Below are positions 1 to 11,640 of a DNA stretch of 64,000 bases, piece by piece (the stretch's first letter is position 1; every line of letters begins with the position of its first letter). The stretch covers positions 930,001-994,000 of the forward strand of contig NZ_FUZV01000002.1 in the NCBI RefSeq assembly GCF_900167565.1. The letters run 5' to 3'. The position numbers and the translations under genes were made by a program. The stretch comes from Pseudoxanthomonas indica. GTDB taxonomy: Bacteria; Pseudomonadota; Gammaproteobacteria; Xanthomonadales; Xanthomonadaceae. Below the pieces are notes generated by a model. It did not search any database. It worked only from the letters and a program-made list of their open reading frames with translations, and was not told where the DNA came from.

Positions 1-1
1 C

Positions 2-1264
2 GACGACTTCACCGGCCAGCTGCTGGATCGCGAACTGCTGCGCGCGGCCGATCGCGGCGTGCGCGTGCGCCTGTTGCTGGATGACATGAATGGTCATGGC
101 AAGGATTCGTTCCTGGCCGCGATGGACACCCACCCCAACATCGAAGTACGCCTGTTCAATCCCACCCGCAACCGCGCCGGCGTGCTGGGTCGCGGCGTGG
201 AGATGCTGCTGCGCGGCTTCAGCCTCAACCGGCGCATGCACAACAAGGCCTGGATTGCCGACGGCCGTGTGGCGGTGGTGGGTGGGCGCAACGTGGGTGA
301 TGAATATTTCGACGCCGCCACCGATACCAATTTCCTGGATCTGGACGTGGCCCTGCTCGGTCCGGCAGTGCAGCAGACCGAAGCGATCTTCGATGCGTTC
401 TGGAACAGCCAGGCGGCGATTCCGCTGGGCGCGCTGGTCAAGGTCGAGCCGGACGCGCTGGTGGAACTGCGCACGGAAGTGGAGAAGTCGGTGGCCTCGC
501 GTCGCGCCGATCCCTATCTGGCGCGGCTGGCGCAGTCGCCTTCGGTGCGTAGCATGGTGGCGGGCGAAGCGCCGTTGTACTGGCTGGATCACGCGCAGGT
601 GGTGTCCGACCCGCCGGCCAAGCTGGCCGGCGAAGGCCAGGAGCAGTGGCTGATGTTCAAGCTGTTCCCGGCGATGTCGGCGGCCAAGCGCGAGCTGCGC
701 ATCATCTCGCCGTATTACGTGCCCGGCGATCGCGGCGTGCAATGGGCAGCGCAGTTGCGCGCGCGCGGGGTGAAGGTGGGCGTGCTGACCAACTCGCTCG
801 CCGCCACCGACGTGATGGCCGTGCACAGCGGTTATGCCCCGTATCGGGTGCCGCTGCTGCGTGCGGGGGTGGAGCTGCACGAACTGATGCCGCAGGGGCA
901 GCAGGATGGCGGCAGCCTGTTCGGATCCAGCGGCGCCAGCCTGCACACCAAGGCCTTTGCGGTGGATGGCGAGACCGGCTTCATTGGTTCCTTCAATCTG
1001 GATCCGCGCTCGATCAACCTCAACACCGAGATGGGCATCCTGTTCAAGGACAAACAGGCCACCGCACAGTTGCTGGCGCGCTACCGCGAAAAGAGCGGGC
1101 CGGAACAAAGCTACCGGCTGGCGCTGCTGGATGACGGCAGCCTGCGCTGGCACGAAGACGCGCACGTGCCGCCGCGCGTGTGGGAACACGAACCGGGCGT
1201 CGGTTTGTGGCGGCGCAGCGCAGTAAAAGTACTGGAGTGGTTACCGCTGGAGTCGCAGCTGTAG
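2..1264 (+). CDS. Phospholipase D-family protein (5' truncated by window edge)
   Basis: The reading frame is already open at base 2, so the N-terminus lies outside the window and any internal GTG (for example at 59) is probably not the true start. The visible 420 codons hold two phospholipase D HKD motifs. The first is HNKAWIADG, with its His codon at 239, followed by GGRNVGDEYFD. The second is HTKAFAVDG, with its His codon at 944, followed by GSFNLDPRS. Paired HKD motifs form one active site in cardiolipin synthases and related phosphatidyltransferases, which act on membrane phospholipids. The fold assignment is firm, but the choice between a ClsC-like cardiolipin synthase and another PLD-family enzyme is open because the N-terminus is missing. 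Confidence 0.85.
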   Translation, partial: DDFTGQLLDRELLRAADRGVRVRLLLDDMNGHGKDSFLAAMDTHPNIEVRLFNPTRNRAGVLGRGVEMLLRGFSLNRRMHNKAWIADGRVAVVGGRNVGDEYFDAATDTNFLDLDVALLGPAVQQTEAIFDAFWNSQAAIPLGALVKVEPDALVELRTEVEKSVASRRADPYLARLAQSPSVRSMVAGEAPLYWLDHAQVVSDPPAKLAGEGQEQWLMFKLFPAMSAAKRELRIISPYYVPGDRGVQWAAQLRARGVKVGVLTNSLAATDVMAVHSGYAPYRVPLLRAGVELHELMPQGQQDGGSLFGSSGASLHTKAFAVDGETGFIGSFNLDPRSINLNTEMGILFKDKQATAQLLARYREKSGPEQSYRLALLDDGSLRWHEDAHVPPRVWEHEPGVGLWRRSAVKVLEWLPLESQL

Positions 1265-1275
1265 CGCAGTGGCGG

Positions 1276-2052
1276 CTATGGCCGCGCCGCCTGATCCACT
1301 TCACCGGCACGCAAGGTCAGCACCCGCGCACCGTCGCGGGTCACCGCCACCGTGTGCTCGAACTGCGCCGACAGCTTGCCGTCGCGGGTGTAGACCGGCC
1401 AGGTGCCGGGCTCGGATCGGATCGCCGCGCGGCCCTGGTTGATCATCGGCTCGATGGTGAACACCATGCCTTCCTGCAGTGCCAGGCCGGTGCCCGGCCG
1501 GCCGTAGTGCAGGATCTGCGGTTCTTCATGCATCTGCCGGCCAATGCCGTGTCCGCAGTATTCCCTGACCACGCTGTAGCCCTGCGCGCGTGCGTAGTGC
1601 TCGATGGCGTGGCCAATGTCGCCCAGGCGTGCGCCGGGGCGCACGGCGGCGATGCCTTTCCACATCGCGTTGTAGGCCGATGCCACCAGCCGGCGCGCGG
1701 GGTAGGCGACATCGCCGACGAGGTACGTGGTGCTGGAATCGGCGATATAGCCGTTCTTTTCCAGGGTGATGTCGAAGTTGACGATCTGCCCGCTGCGCAG
1801 CACGTCATCGGCCGATGGCACGCCGTGGCAGACCACATCGTCGATGGACGCGTTCAACGCAAACGCATAGTTGTATTGGCCGATGCTGGCCGGGCGCGCC
1901 TTGAGCTCATCGACGATCATGCGCTCGACGAAGGCGTTGATCGCCAGCGTGCTCATGCCTTCCATGGGCAGCTGGCCCAGCGCCTGAAAGACTTGGGCCA
2001 GCAGCGCGCCGGACTGCGCCATCAGCTCCACTTCGTCGGGGCGTTTGATCAC
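1276..2052 (-). CDS. map: Type I methionine aminopeptidase
   Basis: This is a 258-residue metallopeptidase that removes the initiator Met from nascent proteins in the cytoplasm. The dinuclear metal ligands are visible in family order: Asp in VNFDITLEKNGYIADSS (two Asp), His in CGHGIG, Glu in FTIEPM and Glu in FEHTVAVT. The GTG start at 2052 begins with IKRPDEVELM, a typical MetAP N-terminus. Its GTGA overlaps the TGA of the upstream ParD-like gene by 4 bases, which predicts translational coupling. A much longer open frame runs upstream of the GTG but is not needed for the domain. Whether this is the only MetAP of the genome cannot be judged here. Confidence 0.93.
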   Translation of the reverse strand: MIKRPDEVELMAQSGALLAQVFQALGQLPMEGMSTLAINAFVERMIVDELKARPASIGQYNYAFALNASIDDVVCHGVPSADDVLRSGQIVNFDITLEKNGYIADSSTTYLVGDVAYPARRLVASAYNAMWKGIAAVRPGARLGDIGHAIEHYARAQGYSVVREYCGHGIGRQMHEEPQILHYGRPGTGLALQEGMVFTIEPMINQGRAAIRSEPGTWPVYTRDGKLSAQFEHTVAVTRDGARVLTLRAGEVDQAARP

Positions 2053-2261
2053 GTGCGCGCGGCCTGCAGCGGTTTGGGCCGCACGCCCGCCGAACGCAGC
2101 TGCTCGGCCACGACCTCCTGGAAGGTCAGCCCGGGATTCATTTCGCAGAGCATGCCGACCTTGATCCAGAAGTTGGCCTGGGCATTGATGGAGCGGCTGG
2201 TGACGGTGCAGGCACGGCGAAGCTGGTCGTGCAGTTCGTCGTCGATGTTGACGATGCCCAT
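2049..2261 (-). CDS. ParD-like ribbon-helix-helix family protein
   Basis: This is a 70-residue protein beginning MGIVNIDDELHDQLRRA, which resembles the short N-terminal strand and helix of ribbon-helix-helix DNA-binding antitoxins of the ParD-like family. No ParE-type toxin gene is adjacent. Instead the stop codon overlaps the start of methionine aminopeptidase by 4 bases, so the two are probably translated together. Upstream lies an AT-rich region with a perfect 8-bp inverted repeat, a plausible autoregulatory operator because family members commonly repress their own promoters. The start was set at ATG 2261 because the domain begins there; the frame stays open to 2330. The family call is by motif only and the cellular role is unknown. 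Confidence 0.7.
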   Translation of the reverse strand: MGIVNIDDELHDQLRRACTVTSRSINAQANFWIKVGMLCEMNPGLTFQEVVAEQLRSAGVRPKPLQAART

Positions 2262-2291
2262 GGGATGGCTCGAATCGGGGGAGGTGGCAGT

Positions 2292-2320
2292 ATATATGCG
2301 GCATATATGATACGTATACA
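2292..2320. promoter_or_regulatory. AT-rich palindromes, candidate operator/promoter of the parD-like/map operon
   Basis: Bases 2292-2299 (ATATATGC) and 2301-2308 (GCATATAT) form a perfect inverted repeat around one base. Next to it, at about 2309-2320, lies a second near-palindrome around TACGTA. On the minus strand a TATACT hexamer at 2288-2293 could serve as a -10 box about 27 bases before ATG 2261. Ribbon-helix-helix proteins bind such short palindromes, so autoregulation is inferred. Confidence 0.5.
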
Positions 2321-2442
2321 TCGGCATCACGCGGAGCGGTCCGCGAGAGCGGGCGTGGCAACGTCATTGGCTCCGTGACTTCCGGCGCTTCTTCAGCTTG
2401 TCTGCGTCGCACACGATGCAGCCTTCCGACGGAGTAGACCGC

Positions 2443-3732
2443 ATGCAAAGCGTATTGCCGACCCTGCGCGCCGCGGCCGGCGTGCTGCTTGCGATGGTGA
2501 CCTTCGCCGCCGCCGCGCAGGATCTGGCCGTGGTGGGCGCACGCGTGTATCCCTCGCCCGAAGCGACGCCCATCGACGATGCCACCGTCTGGATTCGCGA
2601 CGGCCGCATCGCGGCGGTGGGTGCGCGCGCCGACGTCACGCTGCCTGCGGGCGTGCGCATCATCGACGGCCGCGGCATGAGCGTGACCACCGGTTTCTGG
2701 AACAGCCACATCCATCTGATCAAGCCGCCGTTCCATGAGCCGGATGCGCAAGCGGCAGCGACCTTGTCGGACGCATTACGGGATCGCTACAGCCGCTGGG
2801 GCTTTACCACGCTGTTCGACATCGCCTCGCTGCCGGGCGATGCCCGTGCGCTGCGCGCACGCATCGGCTGCGGCGAAGTCCAGGGCCCGCAATTGCTGAC
2901 CGTGGACATGCCGTTCTTTCCCGAGCACGGCACGCCGATCTACGTGCGTGAGCTGTGGCAACAGACACACGCGCCCAGCGCCGAGGTGACGACGGCGCAA
3001 CAGGCACGTGCGCGGGCCGAAGCGCAGATCGCCGCCGGCGCCGATGGGGTCAAGCTGTTCACCGGCGCCATAACGGGCGGGCCGAATGAAGTGGTGCCGA
3101 TGTCCGTGGACATCGCCCGCGCCACCGTCGAAGCCGCGCATGCGCATGGCAAACCGGCGTTCGCGCATCCGACCAACCCGGCGGGGCTGGCGATCGCCGT
3201 GGACAGTGGCGTGGACGTGCTGGTGCATGCAGCGCCGGAATCAGGCGAGTGGACGCCGGACTTCGTGGCGCGGCTGAAGGCCGATGACATGGCGCTGATT
3301 CCCACGCTGACCCTGTTCTCTGCCGAACTGCTGCGCGAAGGTGTACCCGAGGCAGTGGTACGCGAGCTGGTGAAGAATTCGCAGCAACAGTTGCAGGCGA
3401 TGTCGCAGGCCGGCGGGCAGATTCTGTTCGGCACCGACGCCGGTTTTCACGAGACCTACGACACCCATCTGGAATATCGCCTGATGGCGGAGGCGGGCAT
3501 GGACTGGCGCGCCATCCTGGCCAGCCTGACCACCGCACCGGCGCAGCGCTTCGGCCAGGCGAGCGGGCGCGGTCGATTGCAGGCAGGGTACGCGGGCGAT
3601 CTGGTTGTGCTCGGTTCGGACCCGCAAGCGCAGCCGGAGGCATTTGCCGATGTCAGGCTGACCGTGCACGACGGCCGGGTGCTGTTCGATGCCACGCAGG
3701 CGCCTGCGTCGGAGGCGGCGGGCAGCGACTGA
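2443..3732 (+). CDS. Secreted amidohydrolase family protein
   Basis: This 429-residue protein belongs to the metal-dependent amidohydrolase superfamily. It starts with a signal peptide (MQSVLPTLRAAAG, hydrophobic core, cleavage near AAAAQ), so it should act in the periplasm. Visible metal-site elements are HIHL, the Lys of GADGVKLFTG that could be carbamylated, His in FAHPTN, His in LVHAAPE and Asp in FGTDAGFH. The C-terminal RGRLQAGYAGDLVVL is the usual beta-sandwich return of imidazolonepropionase- and prolidase-like members. The ATG at 2443 was chosen because a GGAG lies 8 bases upstream and it places the signal peptide at the N-terminus; an in-frame start at 2398 is less likely. The substrate is unknown. 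Confidence 0.85.
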   Translation: MQSVLPTLRAAAGVLLAMVTFAAAAQDLAVVGARVYPSPEATPIDDATVWIRDGRIAAVGARADVTLPAGVRIIDGRGMSVTTGFWNSHIHLIKPPFHEPDAQAAATLSDALRDRYSRWGFTTLFDIASLPGDARALRARIGCGEVQGPQLLTVDMPFFPEHGTPIYVRELWQQTHAPSAEVTTAQQARARAEAQIAAGADGVKLFTGAITGGPNEVVPMSVDIARATVEAAHAHGKPAFAHPTNPAGLAIAVDSGVDVLVHAAPESGEWTPDFVARLKADDMALIPTLTLFSAELLREGVPEAVVRELVKNSQQQLQAMSQAGGQILFGTDAGFHETYDTHLEYRLMAEAGMDWRAILASLTTAPAQRFGQASGRGRLQAGYAGDLVVLGSDPQAQPEAFADVRLTVHDGRVLFDATQAPASEAAGSD

Positions 3733-3829
3733 GCCCGACGCCGTCAGCGGCGGATAATCCGTTGCACCCGCGTGTCGAATCCGCGCCCTGCCATTCGTCG
3801 ATCAAGACAACCGCCACCGGAGTCCGCGC

Positions 3830-4495
3830 ATGATCCCCACCATTACCGCCTTTGAATCCTCCCCCGATCGCGGCCGCGGCCTGGCGCGCGACATGCGCGT
3901 GCGCTGGGCGCTGGAAGAGGTGGGCCAGCCTTACGACGTGCGCCTGCTGTCGTTCGCCGAGCTCAAGCAGCCGGCGCATCGCAAGTTGCAGCCGTTCGGG
4001 CAGATTCCTACCTACGAGGAAGATGATCTGGTGCTGTTCGAGTCCGGCGCCATCCTGCTGCATCTGGGCGAACGCCATGGCGTGCTGTTGCCGAAAGACG
4101 CGAATGCGCGCCTGCGCGCGATCAGTTGGATGTTCGCGGCGCTCAACACCATCGAGCCGCCGGTGTTCGAGCGTTCGATGATGCAGGTGCTGGAGCGCAA
4201 GGAGCCGTGGTTCGAGGCGCGCTCGGCGATGGTTGACCAGCGCGTGCGCCAGCGCTTCGGCGAACTGGTGCAGCACCTGGGCGATGCCGACTGGCTGGAC
4301 GGCGAGTTCAGCGCCGGCGACTTGATGATGGTGACGGTGCTGATGCGCGCCGACGCGCTTGGCTTTGTCGAGGAATTTCCTGCGCTGGCCGCGTACCTGG
4401 CGCGTGGCAAGGCGCGGCCGGCGTTCCAACGGGCGTTCGAGGCGCAGGCATCGGTGTTCCAACTGGCACAGGCGCGCGAGAACGCAACAACCTGA
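3830..4495 (+). CDS. Glutathione S-transferase family protein
   Basis: This is a 221-residue cytosolic protein with an N-terminal thioredoxin-like half and an all-helical C-terminal half. The cis-proline and glutathione-binding region is seen as FGQIPTYEEDD followed by LFESGAILLHLGERHG, where the Glu-Ser pair normally contacts the glutathione gamma-glutamyl group. GGAG lies 7 bases before the ATG. The gene stands alone between the amidohydrolase and the convergent mfd gene, so neighbours give no hint of the substrate. The subclass was not determined. Confidence 0.88.
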   Translation: MIPTITAFESSPDRGRGLARDMRVRWALEEVGQPYDVRLLSFAELKQPAHRKLQPFGQIPTYEEDDLVLFESGAILLHLGERHGVLLPKDANARLRAISWMFAALNTIEPPVFERSMMQVLERKEPWFEARSAMVDQRVRQRFGELVQHLGDADWLDGEFSAGDLMMVTVLMRADALGFVEEFPALAAYLARGKARPAFQRAFEAQASVFQLAQARENATT

Positions 4496-4520
4496 TACGT
4501 CGACAGTGTCGCCGATCACC

Positions 4521-4729
4521 CCCTCCCCCGTTTACGGGGAGGGTTGGGGTGGCACGTTTGCTCCCTCTCCCGTTTACGGGGGAGGGTTGGGGTGGGGGCA
4601 AGCCGGAGCCGTGATATCTGGGCGTCGACGTGAGTTGTTGAAATCGAATCCTTCAGGCGAATTGGCGGCTGCAACATTCCGTCTTCGTTCGGCCCCCACC
4701 CCAGCCCTCCCCCGCAAGCGGGAGAGGGG
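4521..4729. repeat. Three copies of a G/C-rich palindromic repeat between convergent genes
   Basis: Copy A (4521-4552) and copy B (4563-4595) are direct repeats of a unit of the form CCCTCTCCCG-TTTA-CGGGGGAGGG followed by TTGGGGTGGG. Copy C (4693-4729) is the same unit in the opposite orientation, with loop GCAA/TTGC. Each copy folds into a strong hairpin. They fill the space between the convergent GST and mfd genes and may act as transcription ends for both. Their form matches REP-like repeats scattered in Xanthomonadaceae genomes. Confidence 0.75.
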
Positions 4730-4743
4730 CATAAGGCCGGCGA

Positions 4744-8280
<3,537 letters not shown>

Positions 8281-8399
8281 CGGTCCACAAAACAACAGCA
8301 GCGCCGGCGACCGTGAAGCCGCCAGCGCAAGGGAGGTCAGTTTAACGTGGGGCCGATGCGAGGCGAGTCAATGCGCGCCGGCCCTGGATGTCCTCCGTA

Positions 8400-8446
8400 G
8401 GAGGCACTTCAGTGCCGACCCTGTCAGTCGGCACTGAAGTGCCTCC
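8400..8446. repeat. REP-like palindrome upstream of mfd
   Basis: Bases 8400-8419 and 8427-8446 are perfect 20-base inverted repeats, beginning GGAGGCACTTCAG, with a 7-base loop. The layout resembles the GTAGGAG-type REP doublets common in intergenic DNA of Pseudomonas and Xanthomonadaceae. It lies between the start of mfd and the stop of the minus-strand methyltransferase gene and may shield or terminate transcripts. Confidence 0.8.
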
Positions 8447-8467
8447 CACACCAGCGCCACCGCCCTT

Positions 8468-9523
8468 TCAGGGCCGGGCCTCGAACACCAGGTTGAACGG
8501 CGTCTGCGTGGCGCGACGGAACTGCTTGAAGCCGCCCGCCCGCATCACCGCGCCCAGCCGCGCTTCGCCGGCCTGTGCGCCCAGCGCCGGACCCTGCCGC
8601 GCCAGCGACACCGGCACGCAGATCTGCGATGACGCGCCGTAGTACACGCGGCCGACCGGGTTGAGGTTCTCTTCCACCTTGTCACCGGCGAAAGGCTCCA
8701 CCAGCAGGCAGTGGCCATCGGCCTTGAGCGCGCGTTGGGCGTGGCGCGCCGCACCTTCGGGATCGGCCATGTCGTGCAGGCAATCGAAGAAGGCCAGCAG
8801 ATCGAAATCGCGATCCGGATACGAGTTGGCGTCGGCCGCTTCAAAACGCACATTGGTCAAGCCGGCCTGTTCGGCGCGTTCGTTGGCTACCCGCACCGAG
8901 TCGGCGTGGTAGTCGTAGCCGATGAACTGCGAACGGGGAAACGCCTGCGCCATCAACACCGTGCTGGCGCCATGGCCGCAGCCCACGTCCGCCACCTTGG
9001 CGCCTTGCTTGAGCTTGTCGACGACGCCATCCAGCGCCGGCAACCACTCGCTGATCAGGTGCGCGTTGTAACCGGCACGGAAGAAGCGCTCGGTGCCATG
9101 GAACAGGCAGGCATGGTGATCGCCCCATTCCATGCCGGCGCCACTGCGGAAGTTGGCCACGGTGCGGTCGAGTGCATGGAACACCGCCTCGACAATGTAA
9201 TAGGCGCCTGCCAGATCCACCGGGCTGGACGGGTTGGCCAGGCACAGCGCCTGCTCGGGTGACAGCTGGTAGCGACCGCTGTCGGCGTCGTACTCCACAT
9301 AGCCGCCGGCGGCCTGGTTGCCCAGCCACTCGCGGATGTAGCGTTCATGGGTGCCGGTGCGGGTGGCCAGCTCGGCGGGCGTGGCCGGGCTGTCGGCCAA
9401 GGCGCGATACAGGCCCAGCCGATCCCCGGCCAGGATCAAGGTGGCGCTGATCGCCGCGCCGAGGTCGCCCACGGCATGGCCGAGGAATTGGTTGAGGCGG
9501 GTTTCGTCGATTGCTGCGTTCAT
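8468..9523 (-). CDS. Class I SAM-dependent methyltransferase with N-terminal winged-helix domain
   Basis: This is a 351-residue protein. The first ~90 residues look like the winged-helix dimerisation domain of O-methyltransferase-type enzymes (PATPAELATRTGTHERYIREWLGN). The SAM-binding motif I follows as VADVGCGHGAS, with an acidic strand end in FIGYDYHADS and a motif around DLLAFFDCLHDMADP. This architecture is seen in methyltransferases of the Rv2258c type, whose substrates are mostly unknown. The gene stands alone on the minus strand. No substrate can be proposed from context. Confidence 0.85.
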   Translation of the reverse strand: MNAAIDETRLNQFLGHAVGDLGAAISATLILAGDRLGLYRALADSPATPAELATRTGTHERYIREWLGNQAAGGYVEYDADSGRYQLSPEQALCLANPSSPVDLAGAYYIVEAVFHALDRTVANFRSGAGMEWGDHHACLFHGTERFFRAGYNAHLISEWLPALDGVVDKLKQGAKVADVGCGHGASTVLMAQAFPRSQFIGYDYHADSVRVANERAEQAGLTNVRFEAADANSYPDRDFDLLAFFDCLHDMADPEGAARHAQRALKADGHCLLVEPFAGDKVEENLNPVGRVYYGASSQICVPVSLARQGPALGAQAGEARLGAVMRAGGFKQFRRATQTPFNLVFEARP

Positions 9524-9622
9524 GGGAGCCGCTCCGTCGCCGCGGCACCGCTTGCCGCCAGCTCCCCATGTCCGTCATTACGCCACGCAGCAGGACCGAC
9601 GGCCGTCCGTCGGTCGGCCGGT

Positions 9623-10174
9623 TTACTCGGGCTGGTTCAGGTCCAGCACCACCCGCACCAGGTTGGGCGAGGCATCCTGCTCGCGCACCTGGCGGAAACC
9701 CAGCGACTCGGCCAGTTGCAGCATCGGCAGGTTGCTGTCGAGCACATCGCCGTACAGCCGGTCGAGCTTCTTGGACTTGGCCCATTTGACCAGCCGGCGC
9801 ATCAGGTGCCGGCCCAGGCCCTGGCCGGCGATGAAGTGGCTGACCAGGATGGCGAATTCGGCCTCGCGCGAACGCGACACCACCGACACCCGCGCCACCG
9901 CACCCACCAGCGCCTCGCCGGGCGGCAGGGTCTCGGCCGCCACCAGCGCAAACTCGGTCTGCGGGTCGGGCTGGCTCAGGCGCTGGGCCATTTCCGGGGT
10001 CAGCTCGCGCAGCGCGTACAGGAAGCGCTGGCGGATTTCTTCCGGACCCAGCAGGGTGAAGGCGCCCTGGATCGGACCGGCATCCTCCGGGCGGATCGGA
10101 CGGATCAGCAGTTCACGGCCGCTGGGCAGGCGGAAGTGCTCATGCCAGGGCGGTAGTCGTTTCGGCGCGGTCAT
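9623..10174 (-). CDS. GNAT family N-acetyltransferase
   Basis: This is a 183-residue acetyl-CoA-dependent acyltransferase. The N-terminal strand GRELLIRPIRPEDAGPIQ and the acetyl-CoA loop region GQGLGRHLMRRLVKWAKSK (Q/R-x-x-G-x-G/A) are clear, followed by LAESLGFRQV. The sequence resembles the GNAT domain found at the C-terminus of protein-acetylating acyl-CoA synthetases (Pat/PatZ type), here as a free-standing protein. ATG 10174 was chosen; the frame opens at a TTG at 10225. It is divergent from the CDF transporter. The acceptor is unknown. Confidence 0.82.
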   Translation of the reverse strand: MTAPKRLPPWHEHFRLPSGRELLIRPIRPEDAGPIQGAFTLLGPEEIRQRFLYALRELTPEMAQRLSQPDPQTEFALVAAETLPPGEALVGAVARVSVVSRSREAEFAILVSHFIAGQGLGRHLMRRLVKWAKSKKLDRLYGDVLDSNLPMLQLAESLGFRQVREQDASPNLVRVVLDLNQPE

Positions 10175-10287
10175 AGCGGGCGGCAGGTTCCCATGTCGGC
10201 GGTGAAGGTAGGCTCTAGTCGGCAATGACGCCAGTGCGCAGGGGTCCCTTGCTAGACTGCCGGCCTTTCCCTATTCAAGGATGTGTC

Positions 10288-11205
10288 ATGGCGGGTGGTG
10301 GCGATTCTACGCGCGCAATCCTGTTTGCGCTGGGGGCCAACTTCGCCATTGCGGTGGCCAAGGGCGTGGCCGCCTTCATCACCGGATCCAGCGCCATGCT
10401 GGCCGAAACGGTGCACTCGCTGGCCGACTGCGGCAACCAGCTGCTCCTGCTGCTGGGCCTGCGCCAGGCCAGGCGCCCGGCATCGACCGAACACCCGCTG
10501 GGTTACGGGCGCGCCATCTACTTCTGGTCGTTCCTGGTGGCGGTGATGCTGTTCACCATCGGCGGCATGTTCTCGGTCTACGAAGGCGTGCACAAGCTGC
10601 AGCATCCGGAACCGCTGCAGCAGTGGTGGTGGGCGGCCGGCGTGCTGGTGTTCGCGATCATCGCCGAAGGCGTGTCGATGCGCGCCTGCCTGGAAGAAGT
10701 GAACAAGTCGCGCGGCGACCGCAGCATCTGGCGCTGGTTCCGCGAGAGCCGCCAGGCCGAGCTGGTGGTGATCTTCGGCGAGGATCTGGCTGCGCTGCTG
10801 GGCCTGGTGTTTGCGCTGGGTGCGGTGATGCTGTCGGTGGTCACCGGCAATCCGCTGTGGGATGCGGTGGGCACGGTGATGATTGGCGTGCTGCTGATCG
10901 TGATTGCGGTGCTGGTGGCGATCGAGGTCAAGTCGATGCTGATTGGCCAGAGCGTGGACCCGCAACTGGAACAGCAGCTCACCGGCTGGCTGCGCGCGCG
11001 CCCCGAGGTGACCCATCTGATCCACGTCATCACCCTGCAGCAGGGCAACGACGTGGTGGTCTCGGTGCAGGCGGTGATGCGCGAAACCCAGGACGTGCGC
11101 GTGCTGCTGGATGACATCAACCGGGTCGAGGACGAACTGAAAGTCGCCTATCCGGCAGTGCGCTGGACGTTCTTCGAACCCGATCTACCCAAGTCGGAGC
11201 GCTGA
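10288..11205 (+). CDS. Cation diffusion facilitator family transporter
   Basis: This 305-residue inner-membrane protein should export divalent metal ions by proton antiport. Several hydrophobic segments are present, starting with ILFALGANFAIAVAKGVAA. The metal-site pattern is seen as AETVHSLADCGNQ in TM2 (the family HxxxD) and in TM5 as VVIFGEDLAALLG (E/DxxxD). A C-terminal cytoplasmic ferredoxin-like domain follows (HVITLQQGNDVVVSVQAVM). ATG 10288 has AAGGA 7 bases upstream, better than the GTG/ATG codons further up. The metal is unknown; Zn, Fe or Mn are possible. It probably shares a transcript with the next gene, 3 bases downstream. Confidence 0.88.
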   Translation: MAGGGDSTRAILFALGANFAIAVAKGVAAFITGSSAMLAETVHSLADCGNQLLLLLGLRQARRPASTEHPLGYGRAIYFWSFLVAVMLFTIGGMFSVYEGVHKLQHPEPLQQWWWAAGVLVFAIIAEGVSMRACLEEVNKSRGDRSIWRWFRESRQAELVVIFGEDLAALLGLVFALGAVMLSVVTGNPLWDAVGTVMIGVLLIVIAVLVAIEVKSMLIGQSVDPQLEQQLTGWLRARPEVTHLIHVITLQQGNDVVVSVQAVMRETQDVRVLLDDINRVEDELKVAYPAVRWTFFEPDLPKSER

Positions 11206-11208
11206 GCC

Positions 11209-11574
11209 ATGGCAAAGAAAGCGAGCCAACGCGATCTGGACAGCTGGCTGGGGCGTCTGCCCGGGGTCAGCACCGATGTGAAGTGGGGCGCGGACCTGTG
11301 CTATCTGGTGCGCGACAAGATGTTCTGCGTGTACTGCCTGGAAGGCGAGGGCAAGGGCAGCTTGAGCTTCAAGGCCGGCGAAGATCGGTTCCTGGAACTC
11401 ACCGACCGCCCGGGCTTTGTACCGGCGCCCTATCTGGCGCGCGCGCACTGGGTGAAGCTGGATGACACCTCCGTGCTGCCACGCGAGGAACTGCAGGCGC
11501 TGCTGCGCCAGGCTTACGACCTGATCGTCGCCAAGCTGCCGAAGAAGGTGCAGAAGGAATTGGCGGCCGGATAA
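11209..11574 (+). CDS. MmcQ/YjbR family protein
   Basis: This is a 121-residue single-domain protein of the MmcQ/YjbR family, a small fold with a double-wing topology related to DNA-binding domains. Recognisable parts are LPGVSTDVKWGADLCYLV near the start and the C-terminal LLRQAYDLIVAKLPKKVQKEL. It begins 3 bases after the CDF transporter stop and ends before a terminator, so the two genes form a short operon. No enzymatic role is established for the family. Confidence 0.85.
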   Translation: MAKKASQRDLDSWLGRLPGVSTDVKWGADLCYLVRDKMFCVYCLEGEGKGSLSFKAGEDRFLELTDRPGFVPAPYLARAHWVKLDDTSVLPREELQALLRQAYDLIVAKLPKKVQKELAAG

Positions 11575-11607
11575 CCGCCACGTTCGCAAACCTCTGCCAC
11601 CCTGTGC

Positions 11608-11640
11608 GCGCGCCTGTGCCGGGCGCGCCTGGTGTTTTTT
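11608..11640 (+). terminator. Rho-independent terminator of the CDF/MmcQ operon
   Basis: GCGCGCC (11608-11614) pairs with GGCGCGC (11622-11628) over a 7-base loop and is followed by CTGGTG and a run of six T. Confidence 0.8.

Noticed and set aside
2053..2751. Long upstream extension of methionine aminopeptidase
   Set aside because: The enzyme starts at GTG 2052; the extension overlaps the parD-like gene in another frame and has no homology-like features.
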